Origin: Marinifilaceae bacterium
GTDB taxonomy: Bacteria > Bacteroidota > Bacteroidia > Bacteroidales > Marinifilaceae
DNA: 64,000 bases
Direction: 5' to 3'
NCBI GenBank assembly: GCA_025210485.1
Contig: JAOARN010000151.1
Span: 55,084-119,083, forward strand
Below, piece by piece: positions 9,762 through 19,855 of the stretch. Both the position numbers and the translations under genes were made by a program. Positions within the stretch are counted from its first letter, which is position 1, and each line of letters begins with the position of its first letter. Below the pieces are notes generated by a model. The model made no database searches. It was not told the DNA's origin and was given only the letters and a program-made list of their open reading frames with translations.

Positions 9762-10271
9762 ATGGATGAATTAGGTAATATAGTATATATATTTTTGATG
9801 GTTGTTATAGGAGTTATCAGCTTACTTGCAAAAAAGAAAAAAGTAGTTGAGAATGAAAATCAAGATGTATTAGACGAGTTTGAAGAGATACTTAAAAAAC
9901 AGGGAATTGATTCAGAAATCAAATACCACAAAAAGGAAATTATTATAGATGAAGATGATATTGACGATAAAGAATATATAAATCTAATCAGAAATAGCAA
10001 TCAAGAAAAAATCAGTTTAAATTCTGAGGATAAATATAACCAAGAAGATTATATTAAGTATGAGGAATCAGGCGATGTATTCTCAGATTTTAGAAATAAA
10101 TCAAAATTAATAGAAGAAAGACCAGAATTTGAAAAAACAGCTGAAACATTTGAAGATAAGACTACGAAGGATACGACTAAGACAAATAAATCTAAATCGA
10201 AAAAAGCTTTATTCAACATAAAAAAAGCTGTTATTTATAAAGAAATTCTAGAAAGACCATACAAGTATTAA
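9762..10271 (+). CDS. Single-pass membrane protein with acidic cytoplasmic tail, unknown function
   Basis: This 169-residue protein has one membrane segment (about residues 6-22, NIVYIFLMVVIGVISLL) followed by a KKKK stop-transfer patch and a long charged Glu/Asp/Lys-rich tail, so the tail is predicted to be cytoplasmic. The last 20 residues (SKSKKALFNIKKAVIYKEILERPYKY, read as a basic cap) resemble a conserved ending seen in small Bacteroidota hypothetical proteins. No enzymatic motif is visible. It stands alone, with a weak hairpin terminator after it. Confidence 0.6.
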   Translation: MDELGNIVYIFLMVVIGVISLLAKKKKVVENENQDVLDEFEEILKKQGIDSEIKYHKKEIIIDEDDIDDKEYINLIRNSNQEKISLNSEDKYNQEDYIKYEESGDVFSDFRNKSKLIEERPEFEKTAETFEDKTTKDTTKTNKSKSKKALFNIKKAVIYKEILERPYKY

Positions 10272-10310
10272 CGAAATGTTGTATATTTGAAAAATATAAG
10301 TGGTAGAATT

Positions 10311-10341
10311 AAAAAAGAATCCTTGGAAATGGGTTCTTTTT
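10311..10341 (+). terminator. Probable terminator of the small membrane protein gene
   Basis: An 8-bp stem (aagaatcc / gggttctt, one G-U pair) follows an A run and is trailed by TTTTT, 40 bases after the stop. Confidence 0.55.
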
Positions 10342-10686
10342 CAGTTTATATTACAACACCTGACTATAAGGATAATTAATTACTCTAAAGAAGCAAATCT
10401 TTTCAGATTTTATTAATAAGATATAATATGTTACTATTAATTTACAATAATAAACATCTCGCCTTTGCGGAATATAAGTGTATGACCTCAAACACTTAGA
10501 TTTATTGTTTACATAATACAACATAACTATCCAATTCCATTTTTCTTAATTTTATTAAAAATAATCGATTTCTCATTATGTATTTTTCGCATAATGTTTT
10601 TATTATTTTATTAAAAAGAATCATGGAAAAAAATCAGAAGAGATTACAATAAAATTACACGAATAATAATCTAAAATTTAAATATT
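10342..10686. other. Intergenic region upstream of greA
   Basis: AT-rich and non-coding. It contains a short hairpin-like motif CATTATG-n9-CATAATG (10574-10596) followed by TTTTT. No clear TAnnTTTG promoter with correct spacing was found. Confidence 0.5.
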
Positions 10687-11160
10687 ATGTCAGCTAACTC
10701 GTATATTACAGCAGAAGGGCTTGATAATTTGAGAGAAGAACTAAAACAACTAGAATTAGTTGAACGCCCAAAAATCTCAAAACAAATTGGAGAGGCAATC
10801 GAAAAAGGCGACCTTTCAGAAAATGCGGAATACGATGCCGCAAAAGAAGCACAAGGATTACTAGAAGCAAAAATTGCACAACTTAAAGGAAAAATTGCCA
10901 ATGCTAGAGTCATTGATGAAAGTAAAGTTGATACTTCAAAAGTACAAATGTTAAACAAGGTTACCATCAAAAACATGAAGACTAAGGGGGTAATGACTTA
11001 CACTCTTGTATCAGAATCGGAAGCTGATTTAAAACAAGGAAAGATATCAATTGACACTCCTATAGCAAAAGGTCTTATTGGTAAAAAAGTAGGTGATGTT
11101 GTAGATATTACCGTTCCTAGTGGTGTTATTCCTTTTGAAATTGTAGATATAAGTATTTAA
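10687..11160 (+). CDS. greA: Transcription elongation factor GreA
   Basis: GreA rescues backtracked RNA polymerase by stimulating transcript cleavage. The 157-residue length is standard. The N-terminal coiled coil carries the acidic tip GDLSENAEYDAAKEAQ, whose Asp and Glu insert into the polymerase channel, and the C-terminal FKBP-like domain has the SPIAKGLIGKKVGD-type ending (here DTPIAKGLIGKKVGDVVDI). The opening SYITAEGLDNLREELKQLE is typical. The HIT gene begins four bases after its stop, so the two are co-transcribed. Confidence 0.97.
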   Translation: MSANSYITAEGLDNLREELKQLELVERPKISKQIGEAIEKGDLSENAEYDAAKEAQGLLEAKIAQLKGKIANARVIDESKVDTSKVQMLNKVTIKNMKTKGVMTYTLVSESEADLKQGKISIDTPIAKGLIGKKVGDVVDITVPSGVIPFEIVDISI

Positions 11161-11164
11161 AAAA

Positions 11165-11569
11165 ATGGCAACAATTTTCACTAAAATAATAAACAAAGAG
11201 ATTCCATGCTACCTTTTAGCAGAGACGGAAGATTTCATTTCTTTTTTGGATATTAATCCTCTTGCAAAAGGTCATGCTCTTGTAATTCCAAAAGAAGAGG
11301 TTGATTATATTTTTGACCTTCCTGACCAAATGCTTGCAGATCTTAATATCTTTGCTAAAAAGATAGCTAAGGCTATAGAGAAATCTGTCGAATGCAAAAG
11401 AATAGGTCAAGCAGTGATTGGTCTTGAGGTACCTCATACGCATATTCATTTGGTTCCAATTAATGAAGTTGGTGACTTAAGTTTTTCAAACCCTAAAATT
11501 AAATTAGAGAAAGAAGAATTTGAAGAAATCGCTTCTAGGATAAAAACAGAATATGAAAAATTGACATAA
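11165..11569 (+). CDS. HIT-family (histidine triad) nucleotide hydrolase
   Basis: This 134-residue protein is a HIT/HINT-type purine nucleotide phosphoramidase or dinucleotide hydrolase. It starts ATIFTKIINKEIPCYLLAE, has the LDINPLAKGHALVIPK segment, and carries the histidine triad VPHTHIHLVPI that holds the catalytic histidine. The greA-HIT pairing with a four-base gap is common in Bacteroidota. A terminator 20 bases downstream ends the unit. The physiological substrate cannot be told from sequence. Confidence 0.92.
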   Translation: MATIFTKIINKEIPCYLLAETEDFISFLDINPLAKGHALVIPKEEVDYIFDLPDQMLADLNIFAKKIAKAIEKSVECKRIGQAVIGLEVPHTHIHLVPINEVGDLSFSNPKIKLEKEEFEEIASRIKTEYEKLT

Positions 11570-11586
11570 GATTATTTTATATACAT

Positions 11587-11626
11587 AAAAAAAGAGTTAT
11601 TCGAATATTTGAATAACTCTTTTTTT
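11587..11626 (+). terminator. Terminator of greA-HIT
   Basis: GAGTTATTC and GAATAACTC form a 9-bp perfect stem (11594-11602, 11611-11619), preceded by an A run and followed by seven T residues. Confidence 0.88.
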
Positions 11627-12159
11627 ATCAAAATCTCTTTTTCCATAATATGATCAACTAATCTAATTACTTAAAATCCTATAATCATAAAAAATTGCTT
11701 CTAATCACATCCCTTTCCTAAAAGGCATGCTACATACAGGAGTACAATATAATCCCCTAATAAAAAGATTTTATAATCATATAAACAACACATTCTAATT
11801 ACCTAATCCCAAACTACATATTCTATAAAAAAAATTACTTTTATTTATCAACACAAACATAAGATATATCAATATTTTAGAAATTGGATTGATATTTTTG
11901 ATATATTATAATATCTGATTAATTTATTCATTGATTATTTCTTATACAAAAATCGCATTTGTATGATTTTATTTCAACTACTTATTCTAACTGACCTATC
12001 AGACTTAAGAATGTAATTGAAATTAAAATTAAAAACTTATTATTAACTCACTTGAAACCAAGAAAACAAATATTTCCTTAGATTCAAGATTTACATAATA
12101 CCTTTAACAGAAATAATTAAACATATCTTAATAGAATAATTATATAAAATTTTTACAAT
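11627..12159. other. Intergenic region, nothing recognised
   Basis: About 530 AT-rich bases between greA-HIT and the Nudix gene. No open frame with coding character, RNA gene or strong hairpin was found. Confidence 0.5.
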
Positions 12160-12810
12160 ATGGTGGATACGGAAGAAAGCAATAAACTACAAGAAATTTT
12201 CAAAGATGAACTACCTGGTTTTCAGGCACAATTAAAAATGTCTCCTTCATTAAGAGAAGATTCAATAAACAATTCGGATCCAACAAAAGCCAGGGATAGT
12301 AGCGTTCTTATTCTATTTTACCATAATGCAAAAGGAGAATTATGCTTTCCTCTAATCAAACGAACTAGCGATAATTCTAAGCACAGCGGACAGGTGAGTC
12401 TTCCTGGAGGTAAAAAAGAAAAAGAAGATAATAATAATGAATCAACTGCTATAAGAGAAACATATGAGGAACTAGGATTAAATCCTAGTAAAATTAGCAT
12501 TATAGGCAAACTAAGTAAACTATACATACCTATAAGTAATTTTATGGTCTACCCTATTATTGGCATATACAATACAATTCCACAATACAAACCAAGTAAG
12601 AAAGAGGTTGAGTATATCATAGAATGTAAGTTAAAAGACCTATTGAATCCTGACAATATAAGTAGTTTTGAGTTTTCCCGATCTGACATCAACATAATTG
12701 CTCCATACTTCAATATTGATGATAATAAAGTTTGGGGAGCAACAGCAATGATTCTTTCGGAACTAAAAACTATTTTTGAAAATTCGAGATACGATAAACT
12801 ATTATTATAG
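12160..12810 (+). CDS. Nudix hydrolase, CoA pyrophosphatase-like (NudL type)
   Basis: This 216-residue Nudix enzyme probably cleaves CoA or a related nucleotide diphosphate derivative. The NudL/UPF0035-type segment LIKRT...KHSGQVSLPGGK precedes a CoA-type Nudix box with the GG-n-TAIRETYEELGL pattern that supplies the metal-binding glutamates. The C-terminal part (ATAMILSELKTIFE) matches the helical end of these enzymes. It is a single gene that converges on the lytic transglycosylase gene, with a shared terminator between them. Confidence 0.88.
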   Translation: MVDTEESNKLQEIFKDELPGFQAQLKMSPSLREDSINNSDPTKARDSSVLILFYHNAKGELCFPLIKRTSDNSKHSGQVSLPGGKKEKEDNNNESTAIRETYEELGLNPSKISIIGKLSKLYIPISNFMVYPIIGIYNTIPQYKPSKKEVEYIIECKLKDLLNPDNISSFEFSRSDINIIAPYFNIDDNKVWGATAMILSELKTIFENSRYDKLLL

Positions 12811-12815
12811 AAAAG

Positions 12816-12862
12816 AAAAAAGGACTAATCATTTTGAGAAAATAGATTAGTCCTTTTTTTTT
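12816..12862. terminator. Bidirectional terminator between Nudix and mltF-like genes
   Basis: GGACTAATC (12822-12830) pairs with GATTAGTCC (12845-12853), with A residues before and a long T run after, serving both convergent genes. It overlaps the last bases of the mltF-like stop region. Confidence 0.88.
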
Positions 12863-14276
12863 ATTTTTGAGGAAACTTAATATTCTTATAATGTTTATAT
12901 CTTTCCAATATGTCTATCACATAATTATATGGTTCCAAACCTCTACAATAGCCATGTTTAACAAGCGGATCTTTATAAAATTCAGGTTTCGATTTATTCA
13001 ACAAGTAGTAATCAACGCTGCCAGTCCAAATATCTGGATCTTTACCATTTTTTCTTGCCAAGGCTCTTGCGTCATCAACATGACCAATACCTGCGTTATA
13101 TGATGCTAAAACAAATTTTATTAAATCTTTTTCATTCCGAAGCTTTTTCTTCATTCGACCCTCCAAATATTTCAGATACTTAACACCAGCCTTTATATTC
13201 TCGTAAACAGTAGAAAGAGAATCTACACCATACATTTCGGCAGTAGAAGGCATTAATTGCATCAAACCATATGCACCAGCCCATGATTTGGCTTTTGGAT
13301 TAAAAGAAGATTCTTGTTTTACCAAAGCAGCTATAAGCAACCAGTCCCAATCAATAGACTTAGCCTGTAATTTTATAAGCTCATCATAATCGGAGATTTT
13401 ACCCGAATTTAGAGGAAAATCCTTACTGTTAAATCGTGCTTTAAGACTTTTGTTGTTAAAGTACTTATTTACAAGAACCCTATACCTTTTGGTAGTTTTA
13501 AATTTAGAGAGCCATTGATTAACTTTTTGAGTGAGTACCTCCGAATCTTTTCTCAATGCCCAACATAGGCTATCAGAACTATTTAATCTGAGACTAATAT
13601 CAAGATTAGGATAATATTCACTATTAACCTTTGCCACATCACTGTCTGCAACGGTATAGTCAATTTTGCCATCAGCTACCATTTTGATAAGCTGTTCATT
13701 TTCAAATTTATCATCTTCATCTATATCAAAATATACAGATTCTTTTTTGGATATTTTTTCAAGACTTTCCACAAAAGCAGATGCTTTAGAAACGGTAATT
13801 GTTTTACCAAACAGCTCGTTAGTTTTTGATATGTAATAGTCTTCGTCCTTAGATTTACGCTGTACCAAATGCTGATTGGTATAACTATGTGCGACTGACA
13901 TATTATATTTTTCGAGACGTTTATCAGTAACTGACAATCCCATTCCAATAATATCAACTCTGCCTCGATAAAGCTTATCGAAGGAATCTGGAAGATTATT
14001 ATTAGTCTTAAGCTTAAGTTTAACACCAAAGTCCTCAGCCATGAGTTTAAACATTTCATACTGAAATCCCATTGGCTCGCCACGATATATAAAATAATTT
14101 GTAGAATTAGATTCTAGGATCACTTTCAACTTATCACGCAATACAACATGTTTGTATTCAACGACTGGAGCAACCATTTGTTCCGTTTTCATCAACTCCA
14201 TTTTTTGATGACAAGTTTGTAAGCAAATTATCAATATAAGTGGCAACATTAGTTTAAGATATTTAAAAACATTCAT
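12861..14276 (-). CDS. mltF: Membrane-bound lytic murein transglycosylase F-like lipoprotein
   Basis: MltF-type enzymes cut peptidoglycan glycan strands to 1,6-anhydro-muropeptides. The 471-residue product has a lipoprotein signal (LILIICLQTCHQK), a periplasmic solute-binding protein family 3-like domain (about 45-280, including FKYRGEPMGFQYEMFK-type ligand segments) and a C-terminal SLT domain. The SLT domain has the catalytic Glu in VKQESSFNPKA, then GAYGLMQLMPSTA and the LASYNAG motif. The order and length match MltF. It converges with the Nudix gene. Confidence 0.92.
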   Translation of the reverse strand: MNVFKYLKLMLPLILIICLQTCHQKMELMKTEQMVAPVVEYKHVVLRDKLKVILESNSTNYFIYRGEPMGFQYEMFKLMAEDFGVKLKLKTNNNLPDSFDKLYRGRVDIIGMGLSVTDKRLEKYNMSVAHSYTNQHLVQRKSKDEDYYISKTNELFGKTITVSKASAFVESLEKISKKESVYFDIDEDDKFENEQLIKMVADGKIDYTVADSDVAKVNSEYYPNLDISLRLNSSDSLCWALRKDSEVLTQKVNQWLSKFKTTKRYRVLVNKYFNNKSLKARFNSKDFPLNSGKISDYDELIKLQAKSIDWDWLLIAALVKQESSFNPKAKSWAGAYGLMQLMPSTAEMYGVDSLSTVYENIKAGVKYLKYLEGRMKKKLRNEKDLIKFVLASYNAGIGHVDDARALARKNGKDPDIWTGSVDYYLLNKSKPEFYKDPLVKHGYCRGLEPYNYVIDILERYKHYKNIKFPQK

Positions 14277-14466
14277 AATGATTTCTGTTTTCCTACACTA
14301 ATTTTGCATTTTTATGGACGAAAATCAAATTATTTTTGACTAATAATAGTATTGAGTTTATTCAAATTTTTAAACATACAGACATATAATAAGCTATATG
14401 GAAGAACATTATAAATTAATTTAGTTATAGTTAATATATCATAAGATATAAACATAAGTAAATTAA

Positions 14467-16428
14467 TCAATCATAGAAATTCCACACTAAGCCATATTTT
14501 AACATACGCTGATTAATAGGGTAATGAAGAGAAGAGAAATAATCTCGTGTTCCAAAGGATGAATTCAGGTTTTCCATCATAATAAAAAGTCGAGTTCTTT
14601 TTATCCTAAAGTTGAAATAAATATCAATTTTTGGATAATCAGCTAATTTTTTTATCTTTTGATTATAGAACTGACCATTGGATGGCATATAAGCAGGTGC
14701 GTAGAATTCTGTATTATATCTTACACTGAAACCTGTTTTTATATCCAGTGCTCCACCAAAAAAATCATTATAGTAATAATTATCACTATAAACCGATAAG
14801 TCTGGTAAATTTATTAAATCAGATTTGCTAGATGATTGACCAACTAATTTTTGAGAAAAACAAAAATTACCAGCTTTAAAATCTTTATTCAATACTGCTG
14901 AATATATCATTATATCTTCATTGGCTTGCGTTGGTAAAGCCTCCTGATTCCAATAGATATAATTTTTCAATAAATTAGCTTGCAATTTCAATCCAAGATT
15001 TATTTTTTTGGCAAAAAACTCCACACCTAGTTTAAGCTCAGTTTGTTTATCGAAGTTGTTTTTCCAAGTTTGATGATTTCCGAAGTATTCATCATATATT
15101 GGGCTAGACTTCAATTTATCAATGGAAGCATAAGCTTTCACATAGGTATTATTAATACTGTCCTTTTTCAAACTTTTCAAAAGGTATCCATTTGCCTTTA
15201 ATTCTCCATTTCTATATCCAATTAGAGAATAATCTAGATTAAAATTCCAATCAATAAGTTTTTTAAGTTTCCCTTCAAATCCAGCAATTAAACTTGTATT
15301 GTCAAGTTTACGCTCTTTTATTGCAAGAGAATACTTTGAAATTTCTTTTCTCTGTCTGTAAGTTTCAAACTCATTACTAATTCCAATATTAGTCTTTGAA
15401 TTAGTCCATTTTGATTCGTGAAATACAATTCTAAAAGTATTTTTAATCAAGGATCTATCTACTTTATCGAAAGTATTTTCACTTAAATAAGTGTTTTTGT
15501 AAAACTCTTTGTCTGCCACATCCTCTTTATAAGCCCATGAATCTTTTCTGTAATTCAAAGAGTGTACTAAATTTAAAGGATAAGAAACAATAGTATCTTT
15601 GCCCTTAGGATTTAGCTGAGCATTTCCGACTCCATAGCTATGATTTAGTAAGAGATTTACATTTATAATTTTTGTATTACTATTTTCTAAATTTACTTGA
15701 ATATTTTCCGATTTATCACTAGTGTTAGTTAAAAGAGTATCATTTGCAATCCCTCCATTTTCTTCAATAGTTCCTCGGTTTACATTTGTTACTAAATTTA
15801 ATCCATATCTGTCTTTTTTATAAGATGTAAAAAAACCCATATTATAAATATTGGTTTTTTGATTTTGATACTGACCATCAGCCGAAATTAGATCATATAC
15901 CACACCAGCATTCCACTCTGGTGTAATATTTTGTGTATGTAAAATGTGTACAAGATTTTCGGATCGTCCTTTTGGACCTCCAGTTTCAAAACTTAATTTC
16001 GTAAATGGAGTAGTCGTATTATAAAAAGTAAAGTCTTCAGGGAGTTTTATATATGCCCTGTATTTATCTAGAAATATATTGTTTGTGTTTTCTCTATTGA
16101 TGAAGATATTTGAAATATAAGCTGATCCTAAATTTCCTAGATAGGAGTTAGAGATAGCCTTTTTAAATATTGGATTATAATTTTGAGAGTAGAATAAACT
16201 TGAGTCAATATGTATACTATCGACACCTATATGATTTTTAGATATTCTCCAAGTTCTAATTCTGGATTTAACATCTCCATATCCTAGTGTATCATTCTTA
16301 TGTTCTTCCTCATTATGTTTAGCGTCAAGATTTTCTTGAGGCATTCCAAAATTATTATTTTGGTTTGTTTGAGCAAAGACTGAAGAACCAATTAGCAATA
16401 ATATTATGACTACAATTTTTTCTTTCAT
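14467..16428 (-). CDS. Porin_10-type putative outer-membrane beta-barrel
   Basis: This is a putative porin of the Bacteroidota outer membrane. A signal peptide (MKEKIVVIILLLIGSSVFAQ) is followed by about 630 residues rich in alternating hydrophobic/polar strands with aromatic girdle residues. The segment LSFETGGPKGRSENLVHILHTQN (landmarks FETGGPKG, HTQNI) and the following NAGVVYDLISADGQYQNQ resemble the Porin_10 (PF14121) family, and it ends on an aromatic residue (YGLVWNFYD) as barrels do. The longer frame opens at TTG, so I chose the ATG at 16426-16428. The solute is unknown. Confidence 0.78.
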   Translation of the reverse strand: MKEKIVVIILLLIGSSVFAQTNQNNNFGMPQENLDAKHNEEEHKNDTLGYGDVKSRIRTWRISKNHIGVDSIHIDSSLFYSQNYNPIFKKAISNSYLGNLGSAYISNIFINRENTNNIFLDKYRAYIKLPEDFTFYNTTTPFTKLSFETGGPKGRSENLVHILHTQNITPEWNAGVVYDLISADGQYQNQKTNIYNMGFFTSYKKDRYGLNLVTNVNRGTIEENGGIANDTLLTNTSDKSENIQVNLENSNTKIINVNLLLNHSYGVGNAQLNPKGKDTIVSYPLNLVHSLNYRKDSWAYKEDVADKEFYKNTYLSENTFDKVDRSLIKNTFRIVFHESKWTNSKTNIGISNEFETYRQRKEISKYSLAIKERKLDNTSLIAGFEGKLKKLIDWNFNLDYSLIGYRNGELKANGYLLKSLKKDSINNTYVKAYASIDKLKSSPIYDEYFGNHQTWKNNFDKQTELKLGVEFFAKKINLGLKLQANLLKNYIYWNQEALPTQANEDIMIYSAVLNKDFKAGNFCFSQKLVGQSSSKSDLINLPDLSVYSDNYYYNDFFGGALDIKTGFSVRYNTEFYAPAYMPSNGQFYNQKIKKLADYPKIDIYFNFRIKRTRLFIMMENLNSSFGTRDYFSSLHYPINQRMLKYGLVWNFYD

Positions 16429-16499
16429 AGCGCACAAAGATAAACAAACTAGTCCTAAGAAAAATACTTTATTGAAAATATTAGGTTAAAAAATCCTAA

Positions 16500-16542
16500 T
16501 TACAATTGTATCATATTATCTACCAACTCGATACAATTGTAA
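16500..16542 (-). terminator. Probable terminator of the hybrid histidine kinase gene
   Basis: A perfect 13-bp inverted repeat (TTACAATTGTATC, 16500-16512, with its complement 16530-16542) and a 17-base loop lies 60 bases past the kinase stop. On the minus strand a TTTTTT run follows a few bases later. Confidence 0.6.
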
Positions 16543-16600
16543 TTTTTACTAATATTTTTTTCAATATTTAGAATTTATGAACAATCTAAACATCATAAGA

Positions 16601-19600
16601 TCAAGTAACCAAACGATATATAACGGACAGTAATTCGCTCTTGCTAAATGGTTTGGATATAAAGAAATTAAAATACTGCTTATACCGACTCATATCTTCA
16701 TCTCCAAACATATAAGCTGTTTGAGCAATGATTGGCATGTTTGGATTATTATTTTTTATCAAACGAGCTGCTTCGAAACCCGACATCTTTTTCATCTTAA
16801 TATCCATTAAAACAACATCCACTCCTTTTTTTGCTTTACTAATTGCATCAATACCGTTATCTACTTTCACCACAGTGACTCCTGTATTGTGTAACATAGC
16901 TTCTATCAAAAGGCTATTTGCCTCCAAATCATCAACTATAAGTATTGTTTTCCCTCTAAGGTCTATAAGCTCACATGATTCAGCATTATCACTAAGCTTC
17001 TTAATATCCCATCTTACAACATCATTGAGACGAAAATAAAAATTAGACCCCTGTCCCAATTCTGATTCTACCCATATATGTCCTTCAAGTATTTCGGCTA
17101 TCTCCTTACAAATTGCTAAGCCTATTCCGACTCCCTTTTTCGTACTTGAACTTTGTTCTATTTGAGTAAATGATTTGAATATCATTTCCTGTTTAGAGCT
17201 ATGAATCCCAATACCTGTATCAGCAACAAAGAAATTTATATCATCACCATTTATAATATAGCCCAATTTTATACTTCCTTTTAAAGTGTATTTTATTGCA
17301 TTTATAATTAAATTTTGCAGCACCTGTCTTAGTTTCGTCTTATCTGTATTAATTACACAAGAACTATCTTTGGAAGTATCAAAATATTTTATCTTCAGAT
17401 TTTCCTTACCATATTTCATTAAAGATGGGCTAACCGAAGAATTAATTTCATTAAGAAATTCATTTAGAGGCACTTCTTGTTTAAGAGTTTTAATCTGTCT
17501 TGATTCCAGCATAGAAATATCAAATATAGACTCGATCAAATTAAGCAAATGCTTACCGCTAGTGTTTATGATCTTATTCCACTTTTGAAGTTTTTCTAGC
17601 TCATCTTCCTTTTCCACCAAACTACTAAAACCAATTATTGCATTTAGAGGTGTTCTTAATTCATGTGACATCGAAGCTAGAAATCGAGACTTAAGCAAAT
17701 CTCCCTCCTCAGCTTTTTGCTTGGCTTGTATCAGTTTCCTATCATTTTTATTACGTTGAATTGCTGCACTAATAATATCGGCAATTGTATACATAATTGC
17801 AATATCCTCATCGAACCATTTTCTATCTTTCGAAATAAAATCAAAACCTATACAACCGTATAATTTATTCGATATAAACATTGGTACCAGTAATGCCGTC
17901 TTTATTCTATAAAAATCGACTAATTCAGGCTTGTTATTACTGGGGATTTTACTAAAATCCTCAACTAAAATATGTGTACCCTCATTTAATTTTTGAATCC
18001 ATTTCTTACAGTCTTGTACTGGAATTTTTTTGACTATATTAATCAATTCATAATCTTTTTCTTTAGACCACTCAAAGTCATAATAAACGTATTTATCCGA
18101 GTGATTATAACGATAGATAAAAACTCTGTCAGAACCGACTATTTTGCCAAGCTTAGCTATTGACTTATTAATTGTCAAACTAATACATTCACTATCGGTA
18201 TTCATAAAATCGGAAGAAATCTCACTTGTCAACTTCAGTAGATTAGCACGATACAAACGGATTTTCTCATTATTAATACGATTACTTATATCATTTATAA
18301 CATACTGAACATAGGTCAATCCATCCACTATCATCAGAGTGGCATTTATTGAGACATCAAATACAGATGACTTTTTATCGATATTCTTAATTTCCGCATA
18401 AGAGTTTTTAAACAATTCGAGCTTTGATATAAATTCATTTTGGAATTTTGTCTTAGATTCAGGGGCAATAATATCAAATATATTAATTTGTTTAAATTCT
18501 GTTTCAGTGTATAAATATTTTCCTGAAGCAAAATTATTTGAGCTTACAAAATTACTTTCACCCTTATTATTCCATAATGAAACTAACACCGATTGGTTCA
18601 ATGCATTAAAAAGTGTTTTAAAACGGATATTTGTATGTTTTAATTTAGTGAGAGCATGTTTTCTGTCCGAAATATCATTAATATATCCTTCAATATATAT
18701 ATCGACATTATATTCATTTTTTATAATACGTCCTTGTTCCGCAACCCATTTAGTATCACCATTTTTTGATATTATTCTATATTCAAGATAAAAAACATTA
18801 TTTTCTTTTCTTGATTCTTCTACAATATCCCTAACATACTTTCTATCATCGGGGTGAATTAAGGCACCATAGGTTATTAGTTTATTATATGTTAATTCAA
18901 ATTCAGAATATCCTGTTAAATTAACAACTGCATCACTCACAAAAAGCATAGTCCATTGTTGATCAAGCAAACAACGATATACCATTCCATGTAAATTACC
19001 AATCAAGGTAGAAAGAGTTCGCTCTACTTCAATTTTATCCCGTTCGATAATTCTATGATTCGTTACATCTCGAAGCAGAACAATGATTTCGGAAGCTTGA
19101 CTAATACGCATCCTTACCTCAAAGGTATACAATTTACGATTCACTGCAAGATAGGAAAAATCAAATTCTTGCATCTTTCCCGAAATCCGAAGATTTTCAA
19201 TCTTCACATCAAATATTTCAGCAATTTCTTTATTAAAAACATAAGTCAAATCCTTTCCCAAAATATTATCAATTGGCAAAGGGAAACTTGAATATTGTCC
19301 CTCAACATTATTAATATAGTTATCAGGGGATAATCCCAAAACTAAATCTGGAATTGAATAAAGAAGTGATTTTGAGCGAATTTGTTCAATTCGATGAATT
19401 TCAGACTTATTGTATTCTTCGGTTATATCAGTAAAATAAATAAATACACAATCATTTGATTCAAACTTATCAAGAAATGTTGACAACCTAATCCAAACAA
19501 CATGTTCGACATGCTTTATGCCAATAACAATATCTTTGACTCTATGTCTTCGTTCAAAAGAAATCGTTATTGGGTTATTCTCTGGATTTATAGCAGTTCC

Positions 19601-19780
19601 ATCAGCGTAAACGCAATTATGTATATCGTAAATACAAAAATCAGATAATAAAACATCCAAACTAATACCTAAGACTTGACTTGTTATTTTATTTGCATAG
19701 AGACAAGCCCCTTCCCTATTCCAAGCTGAAATACCAACATCAAAATTCCCTATTAAATTTTCAAATAATTCTGTTTTCAT
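16601..19780 (-). CDS. Hybrid sensor histidine kinase with multiple PAS domains, GAF and receiver
   Basis: This 1,059-residue protein has no convincing membrane segment and is probably cytoplasmic. In order it shows about four PAS-like domains (1-500; the third has HPDDRKYVRDIVEESR...WVAEQGRI of PAS_3 type), a GAF domain (about 515-680), HisKA with the phospho-acceptor His in FLASMSHELRTPLNAIIGFS, HATPase_c with an N-box (LIINAIKYT) and ADTGIGI, and a C-terminal receiver with phospho-acceptor Asp in VVLMDIKMKKMSG and a SKPF lysine. The track frame opens at TTG, so the next codon ATG was chosen. The signal and output partner are unknown. It lies next to a second kinase-like gene. Confidence 0.93.
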   Translation of the reverse strand: MKTELFENLIGNFDVGISAWNREGACLYANKITSQVLGISLDVLLSDFCIYDIHNCVYADGTAINPENNPITISFERRHRVKDIVIGIKHVEHVVWIRLSTFLDKFESNDCVFIYFTDITEEYNKSEIHRIEQIRSKSLLYSIPDLVLGLSPDNYINNVEGQYSSFPLPIDNILGKDLTYVFNKEIAEIFDVKIENLRISGKMQEFDFSYLAVNRKLYTFEVRMRISQASEIIVLLRDVTNHRIIERDKIEVERTLSTLIGNLHGMVYRCLLDQQWTMLFVSDAVVNLTGYSEFELTYNKLITYGALIHPDDRKYVRDIVEESRKENNVFYLEYRIISKNGDTKWVAEQGRIIKNEYNVDIYIEGYINDISDRKHALTKLKHTNIRFKTLFNALNQSVLVSLWNNKGESNFVSSNNFASGKYLYTETEFKQINIFDIIAPESKTKFQNEFISKLELFKNSYAEIKNIDKKSSVFDVSINATLMIVDGLTYVQYVINDISNRINNEKIRLYRANLLKLTSEISSDFMNTDSECISLTINKSIAKLGKIVGSDRVFIYRYNHSDKYVYYDFEWSKEKDYELINIVKKIPVQDCKKWIQKLNEGTHILVEDFSKIPSNNKPELVDFYRIKTALLVPMFISNKLYGCIGFDFISKDRKWFDEDIAIMYTIADIISAAIQRNKNDRKLIQAKQKAEEGDLLKSRFLASMSHELRTPLNAIIGFSSLVEKEDELEKLQKWNKIINTSGKHLLNLIESIFDISMLESRQIKTLKQEVPLNEFLNEINSSVSPSLMKYGKENLKIKYFDTSKDSSCVINTDKTKLRQVLQNLIINAIKYTLKGSIKLGYIINGDDINFFVADTGIGIHSSKQEMIFKSFTQIEQSSSTKKGVGIGLAICKEIAEILEGHIWVESELGQGSNFYFRLNDVVRWDIKKLSDNAESCELIDLRGKTILIVDDLEANSLLIEAMLHNTGVTVVKVDNGIDAISKAKKGVDVVLMDIKMKKMSGFEAARLIKNNNPNMPIIAQTAYMFGDEDMSRYKQYFNFFISKPFSKSELLSVIYRLVT

Positions 19781-19855
19781 CAAGTTTTCTTAAATCAGAT
19801 TTACATTCCGTTTAAAATGCATCATAATATCAAAAGATCTATCCTAAAATTCGGA